Source: Ancylobacter tetraedralis
GTDB lineage: Bacteria; Pseudomonadota; Alphaproteobacteria; Rhizobiales; Xanthobacteraceae
NCBI RefSeq assembly: GCF_014195655.1
Contig: NZ_JACICD010000010.1
Span: forward strand, 1 to 64,000
Direction of reading: 5' to 3'
Length of the DNA: 64,000 bases
Under the pieces are notes generated by a model, which was not told the origin of the DNA, ran no database searches, and saw only the letters and a program-made list of their open reading frames with translations. Shown piece after piece: positions 59,854 through 64,000 of this stretch (the stretch's first letter is position 1; each line of letters opens with the position of its first letter). The position numbers and the translations under genes were made by a program.

Positions 59854-60150
59854 TCTTCTGCCTTGTCGATATACGTTTGTATTAGACATCAGCGTCCGTC
59901 TTCCCGGAGGCCGAACGCCAATACGATGAAGATCGATGCGGAACCGGTTATGCGCGACGTCTCGCCTGGGCGTATTTCGATATCTCCATGATCGCTGACC
60001 TTGCTTGCGAGATGGAACGACTGCCCGATTTGCCGCGATGCGTGCACGCCGATGAGGTGCGGCCGCTGTGTGAGCGCCACGAATATGCGAGTGTCCGGGA
60101 CCGGCGATAAGCCGGAGCCTGCTGCAAACGGCTTTGCCTGGATCGCAAAG

Positions 60151-61068
60151 ATGAGACCCCATTTCGCTGAGTATCTCGCCACCTTCGTCGATGTCGTCCG
60201 GGCCGGGAGCTTTTCAGGTGCCGCCCGCCGGCGCGCGGTGACGCCTTCGGCGATCGTCCGCCAGATCGACGCGTTGGAGGCGGATCTGGGCGTCGCCCTG
60301 CTCATCCGCTCGACGCGGGCGCTCACGCTCACCGATGCCGGCCAACGGCTGCATGAGCGGGCCTTGCGGCATCTCGACGAACTGGCCGACACCCATGCGG
60401 AGGTCGCCGCCTTCGACGGTTCGGTCTCCGGCACGCTGCGGATCGCCTGCTTCCCGACCTTCGGCAAGCGCTATGTCCTGCCTGTCGTCGCGGCGTTGCA
60501 GATCGAGCATCCGGCTCTGCATGTCGAGCTAGACCTGACGGAACGGCTGGCCGATCCGGTGGCCGAACGTCTCGACCTTGTCATCCGCATGGGCGCGCTG
60601 GCCGACAGTACGCTGATCGCAACCAGGCTGGCGCCGCTCGCGCGGCTGCTGGTCGCGAGCCCGGTCTATCTGGCGCGGGCGGGCACGCCCGACAGCGCGG
60701 CGGATCTGTCATCGCATCGGCTGCTCGACAAGCTACATGGCGCCGATCTGCTTGGTTGGCGCGAGGTACTCGGTTGCCCAGCGGGCCACGCCGGAAAAGG
60801 CACGGTGACCTTCCGGTCAGATGATTTCGAGGCCCTGCGCGCGGCGGCTGAGGCGGGCTTGGGTGTCGCGCTCCTGTCGAGCTGGGTTGTCGGACCGGAT
60901 GTCAGGGTGGGAAAGCTGGTGCGGCTGGGGCTCGGCGGTGAGCCATGGAACGACGACTCGTCAGGAATCTATCTGTTGCGTGCTCTGCCGCAGCCGAGCG
61001 CGAAGGTGCGCGCCTTCACCGAGGCATTGCGGGCTTCTATCGGAAGTCCGCCGAGTTGGGAGCCGTGA
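60151..61068 (+). CDS. LysR-family transcriptional regulator
   Basis: A 305-residue LysR regulator with helix-turn-helix (EYLATFVDVVRAGSFSGAARR, then VTPSAIVRQIDALEADLGVALL) and substrate-binding domain (GTLRIACFPTFGKRYVLPVV). It is divergent from the MDR oxidoreductase operon with a 297-base gap, so it probably controls that operon. The ATG at 60151 is chosen because the helix-turn-helix begins within 5 residues. Confidence 0.92.
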   Translation: MRPHFAEYLATFVDVVRAGSFSGAARRRAVTPSAIVRQIDALEADLGVALLIRSTRALTLTDAGQRLHERALRHLDELADTHAEVAAFDGSVSGTLRIACFPTFGKRYVLPVVAALQIEHPALHVELDLTERLADPVAERLDLVIRMGALADSTLIATRLAPLARLLVASPVYLARAGTPDSAADLSSHRLLDKLHGADLLGWREVLGCPAGHAGKGTVTFRSDDFEALRAAAEAGLGVALLSSWVVGPDVRVGKLVRLGLGGEPWNDDSSGIYLLRALPQPSAKVRAFTEALRASIGSPPSWEP

Positions 61069-61350
61069 TCGAATAACGTCTGAATGGGCGTAGCGCGCCA
61101 GAAGCAGAAGTTCGCTGCGACGACGACGAATGGCCGGTTTGGGGCCGGGAGCAGACCGGTCTTGGCTGCCACTGCGCAGATAGCCGCCATTCTGCAGCCG
61201 ACATCATTACGGTCGTTCGGAATGCTTACTTCTCCGCCCGAAATCTGCCGCTCAGCTATCTTGGCGCACCGCAGCGTAGCGGCGAATGCGGCAGAACCGC
61301 ATAGGAGACCGGTGCATCGATTGCGGTATGACTTCAATCGGGAACCCGTA
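61069..61350. other. Intergenic region before the retron
   Basis: No gene is supported here. The DNA is visibly less GC-rich than the chromosome, matching the retron that follows. It ends at the likely promoter of the retron ncRNA. Confidence 0.5.
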
Positions 61351-61379
61351 TTTACATTACCCAAGTTTTGCCCTAGTAG
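61351..61379 (+). promoter_or_regulatory. Candidate promoter of the retron ncRNA
   Basis: TTTACA (61351-61356) and TAGTAG (61374-61379) are spaced 17 bases; a start 7-8 bases after the -10 would fall at about 61386-61387, the first base of the ncRNA a1 repeat. The -35 fits well, the -10 poorly. Confidence 0.4.
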
Positions 61380-61386
61380 AGTCGGT

Positions 61387-61526
61387 GGCTTACGGGCAGA
61401 ATTGTTGTCCGGTTTCGAGACATATGTACCAATGCCAGGGGAGCGCTTGTGCTACCATGGAACGTATTGCCGATTTGGGCGGAATGGCTTGTCGGCGTGA
61501 CGATCGCGTAAGAGTGCCCGTAAGCC
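61387..61526 (+). ncRNA. Retron msr-msd ncRNA, Ec67-like
   Basis: Terminal inverted repeats a1 GGCTTACGGGCA (61387-61398) and a2 TGCCCGTAAGCC (61515-61526) are perfect 12-bp complements that would pair. Directly after a1, the base G (61399) is in the context GGCAGAATTGTTG, resembling (from memory) the Ec67 msr start with its branching G. Inside are a hairpin TGTCCG-GTTT-CGAGACA (61406-61422) in the msr part and a GCCGA/TCGGC stem (61469-61496) in the msd part. The unit ends 20 bases before the reverse transcriptase ATG, the classical retron order. Confidence 0.8.
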
Positions 61527-61546
61527 TTTATTGCCTGTGAGTTTCC

Positions 61547-63262
61547 ATGTCCCAACTGGAAAAGCTTAAAGCTGCGAAAGACCGAAAAGAGCTTGCGACA
61601 GTCCTGGGCTACAAGCCGAGTGCGCTCACGGCGATCATTTACCACCCCCCCGCCAAAGACCGTTACACCAACTTTGAAATCGACAAGAAGTCCGGCGGTA
61701 AACGGACCATCAAGGCTCCTGATGCCAAGCTGAAAAAGCTGCAATCACATCTCTCCCATCTGCTATACGCATGCCTGGATGAGATCGAGAAAGAGCGGGA
61801 TGCCAAACCCCTTTCCTTTGGTTTCCGGCGTGACCGATGGATCGCAGACAACGCCACGCGGCACAAGCGTCGCAAATGGGTGCTCAATCTCGATCTGGCG
61901 GATTACTTTCCATCGTTCAATTTCGGTCGCGTTCGCGGTTTCTTTCTGAAGGACAACTCATTTGCCCTGCAGCCGGAAGTAGCGACTACGATTGCGCAGA
62001 TTGCCTGTGATGGCACGGCCCTTCCACAGGGTAGCCCCTGCTCACCGATTATCGCGGAACTCATCGGCCAAGTGCTTGATATGCGACTTGTGCGCCTTGC
62101 CAAGAAATACGGCGTCACCTATAGTCGCTATGCCGATGACATTACCTTCTCAACGAGCCAGAAGGACTTCCCCGCGGGTCTTGCTTCGCAGGATCCCACA
62201 GATGCAACGATCTGGCACCTGAGCGATGAATTGCTGGGCAAGATCACGGCGTCGGGCTTCGCCGTGAATCCTGCGAAGACTAGGGTGCAGTTCCGTGGTA
62301 GCCGGCAGACGGTGACGGGCCTCGTCGTCAATGAGAAGGTTAACATCCCAAGCGAATATTACCGCAACGCGCGCGCCATGTGTGACGCCCTTTTTTCAAG
62401 CGGGCAATACTTTACCTCAATGAAAGCATCGGCGCCCGAGCCTGATCTCACAAGCAATCTTAATCCGCTTGAGGGGGTACTGGGGCACATCTACGCCGTC
62501 ACGCAGACCGAAGACCGGCGCGATGTCAGAGAACAACGGATCAAACCTCGAGCCATCCGGAGCCTCTATCGCAGGTTCCTGTTCTACAAATACTTCGTTG
62601 CCCTCCAAGCGCCGCTGATCGTGACAGAAGGCAAGACAGATCCAGTCTATCTCAGGGAGGCCGTCAAGGCCAGAACTGCATTTCATCCCGTACTGGGGGC
62701 AAAGACGGCCGGCCGTTTTGAGCACGCTGTCCGGTATTTCAACTATGGGGGGCTCGCTCATGAGATATTGGACCTCAGCGGCGGCGGCAGTGGCAACCTG
62801 AGGTCCATTCCGCTGGACTATCGGCGGAATTTTCAACCGTCCAAGAATGATCCGCGTGCCATTGCACATACCCCCTTGGCGCACCCCGTAATCCTCGTTC
62901 TCGACAATGATGATGGTCTCGCGTCGGTTGCTAGCACGATCTGGGACAACTTCAAGGTCAAGATCGACGTGAAGACCACCGCCCACTTCTACCACATAAT
63001 CCAAAATCTGTATGTGGTGAAGACACCGGAGGCAGGAGGCAAGAGTGCAATCGAGTCCCTGTTCCCTGACGTCTGGCTGAATATTGAACTCAATGGTAAG
63101 AAATTCAATTGCTCGAATACAATCAACCCTGAAACTGAGTACAGCAAGGAGGTCTTCGCCAACTCGGTAGTGAAGCCCAATGCCGGCAACATCGATTTTT
63201 CGGGGTTCGATCTACTGTTAGAGAGGATCGTGGCGGCCATCGAGCACCATCGAGCAAAATAG
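61547..63262 (+). CDS. Retron reverse transcriptase fused to a TOPRIM domain
   Basis: A 571-residue retron RT. RT domain (about 40-300): YSRYADDITFS (Tyr195-Asp198) is the catalytic YxDD, VTGL at 256-259 is the retron/group II motif 7, and LPQGSPCSPI at about 163-172 is a hallmark. The C-terminal half is TOPRIM-like: IVTEGKTDPVYL with Glu361 and HPVILVLDNDDG with Asp453-Asp455, the EGxxD and DxD metal motifs. The RT-TOPRIM fusion is the architecture of Ec67 (Eco2). Such retrons are anti-phage systems in which msDNA restrains the effector. Base composition is lower GC than the surroundings, consistent with transfer. Confidence 0.92.
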   Translation: MSQLEKLKAAKDRKELATVLGYKPSALTAIIYHPPAKDRYTNFEIDKKSGGKRTIKAPDAKLKKLQSHLSHLLYACLDEIEKERDAKPLSFGFRRDRWIADNATRHKRRKWVLNLDLADYFPSFNFGRVRGFFLKDNSFALQPEVATTIAQIACDGTALPQGSPCSPIIAELIGQVLDMRLVRLAKKYGVTYSRYADDITFSTSQKDFPAGLASQDPTDATIWHLSDELLGKITASGFAVNPAKTRVQFRGSRQTVTGLVVNEKVNIPSEYYRNARAMCDALFSSGQYFTSMKASAPEPDLTSNLNPLEGVLGHIYAVTQTEDRRDVREQRIKPRAIRSLYRRFLFYKYFVALQAPLIVTEGKTDPVYLREAVKARTAFHPVLGAKTAGRFEHAVRYFNYGGLAHEILDLSGGGSGNLRSIPLDYRRNFQPSKNDPRAIAHTPLAHPVILVLDNDDGLASVASTIWDNFKVKIDVKTTAHFYHIIQNLYVVKTPEAGGKSAIESLFPDVWLNIELNGKKFNCSNTINPETEYSKEVFANSVVKPNAGNIDFSGFDLLLERIVAAIEHHRAK

Positions 63263-63572
63263 GCGTCTCTGCACGATTCGCTGGCGTCTCTGAGGAAAGC
63301 TCCACTTTCTGCTTGCCTGTAAAGTTGCGTGAAAAAGCGAATGGCAGCTCTCTAGAGTTGCTCCCTAAAACCCGCCATTCGGCTTCCCACCCCCTGCCGG
63401 TCATCGCCGCGGGAGATCCCATCACCAGCGCAACGCCGCAATGGGGCTGGTGGCGTACTGTCCGGTTTTGACTGCCGCTGTGTCGATAGCCGGCGCTCTG
63501 CAGCCGCCCCTTCCACGTCATCCCCGAGGATTCGCGGCTGCCCGACAGCGGACGTGCACATCCAAAGATAGG
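63263..63572. other. Spacer between the retron and ParD-like antitoxin
   Basis: No credible gene. The open frames here are short and lack family features. The region leads into the antitoxin promoter/operator at 63573-63611. Confidence 0.5.
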
Positions 63573-63611
63573 TTGACCTTTGAATATATGAAACATATAC
63601 GTTTCGTATAT
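63573..63611 (+). promoter_or_regulatory. Promoter and palindromic operator of the ParD-like antitoxin
   Basis: TTGACC (63573-63578) and TATACG (63596-63601) with 17-base spacing form a good promoter. The near-perfect inverted repeat ATATGAAAC-ATATAC-GTTTCGTATAT (63586-63611) covers the -10. This arrangement suits autorepression by the antitoxin. Confidence 0.65.
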
Positions 63612-63629
63612 TTCGAGGAAGGAAGCAGC

Positions 63630-63836
63630 ATGGGCCTCGTCAAAATCGATGACGATCTTCACGAACAGGTTCGGCGCGCGAGCACGGTCATGTGCCGCTC
63701 CATCAACGCGCAAGCAGAGTTCTGGATGAAGGTCGGCATGCTCGCTGAAGCTAATCCCACCATGGCGTTCAACGACATCGTCAAGGCGCAGCTCGAGGCG
63801 GCCGATGTTGACCTGCCTTCGGTCGCCGTAGCCTGA
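63630..63836 (+). CDS. ParD-like antitoxin
   Basis: A 68-residue protein of the ParD-like family: MGLVKIDDDLHEQVRRASTV, then RSINAQAEFWMKVGMLAEANP (shown in part), and FNDIVKAQLEAADVDLP. The ribbon-helix-helix start IDDDLHEQVRRAS supports DNA binding. GAGGAAGGAAG lies before the ATG. No adjacent toxin gene is seen in the window on either side. Confidence 0.8.
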   Translation: MGLVKIDDDLHEQVRRASTVMCRSINAQAEFWMKVGMLAEANPTMAFNDIVKAQLEAADVDLPSVAVA

Positions 63837-63873
63837 CATGCGGCTCCCGGACGAACCGACGAGGACGACGACC

Positions 63874-64000
63874 ATGACCTTTCAGGACGAAATCGCAGCG
63901 TTCTTCGGGGACTATGTGGATGCATTCGGCCGCCACGATGCTGATGCGCTCAGCGAGTTATGGGAACCGGTGGGACTATTTCCATCGCCCAGCGGCAACT
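63874..64000 (+). CDS. NTF2/SnoaL-like protein, 5' end only
   Basis: The first 42 codons are visible (MTFQDEIAAFFGDYVDAFGR, then HDADALSELWEPVG), resembling the helix opening of SnoaL/DUF4440-type NTF2-like proteins. It runs off the right edge. The start ATG follows the ParD-like gene by 37 bases. Function unknown. Confidence 0.55.
   Translation, partial: MTFQDEIAAFFGDYVDAFGRHDADALSELWEPVGLFPSPSGN

Overview
The window is about 64 kb of GC-rich DNA that looks like an alphaproteobacterial chromosome of the order Hyphomicrobiales. Three things point to the Xanthobacteraceae (Ancylobacter, Starkeya or Xanthobacter-like): a bcsN-bcsA-bcsB-bcsZ-bcsK-type cellulose cluster, a 401-residue NAD-dependent formate dehydrogenase that closely resembles (from memory) the Ancylobacter/Thiobacillus enzymes, and the general formate/methylotroph flavour. 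The genus is an inference. Genes are dense, with many 4-base ATGA overlaps.

Left part (1-15.8 kb): the 5' end of pntA runs off the left edge, followed by pyk, a GNAT acetyltransferase, a YafK-type L,D-transpeptidase lipoprotein, a SCO1-type copper chaperone, an acyltransferase-3 membrane protein, and a cellulose operon (bcsN divergent from bcsA-B-Z and a TPR gene). No BcsC beta-barrel porin is encoded here.

Selenium/formate block (15.8-28.5 kb): selC (tRNA-Sec, anticodon UCA), selB, selA, fdhE and fdnIHG all lie on the minus strand, nearly contiguous. The large formate dehydrogenase subunit is one gene with an in-frame UGA at codon 200 and a bacterial SECIS hairpin just after it. A TlpA-like thioredoxin, a Tat-exported transglutaminase and selD face away. 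The SelA/B/C/D machinery and a selenoprotein client thus sit within 13 kb.

Middle (28.5-52.4 kb): HxlR/NmrA-type oxidoreductase pair; MFS and aldo/keto reductase genes; TetR regulator; an RbbA/YhiI-type ABC exporter; then, behind a perfect FNR/FixK box, a zinc alcohol dehydrogenase and phosphoketolase. Next come a PepSY protein, cytochrome b561 and a two-component system, a DUF72 protein, an Lrp regulator divergent from an AceE-like E1 enzyme, NAD-formate dehydrogenase with its LysR regulator, and a CHAD protein. The theme is C1/formate oxidation plus low-oxygen carbon metabolism.

Accessory right end (52.5-64 kb): an integrative element is inserted in the initiator tRNA gene. The large serine recombinase takes its last codons and its stop codon from the antisense strand of the tRNA. 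A PemK/Phd-type toxin-antitoxin pair, a frameshifted tyrosine recombinase, a gene remnant, an HNH endonuclease, an MDR oxidoreductase operon with a LysR regulator, and a retron follow. The retron has a reverse transcriptase fused to a TOPRIM domain (Ec67-like), and a candidate msr-msd ncRNA with perfect 12-bp a1/a2 repeats lies directly upstream. A ParD-like antitoxin with an operator palindrome and a partial NTF2-like gene close the window. This right end, especially the retron, is the most novel part.
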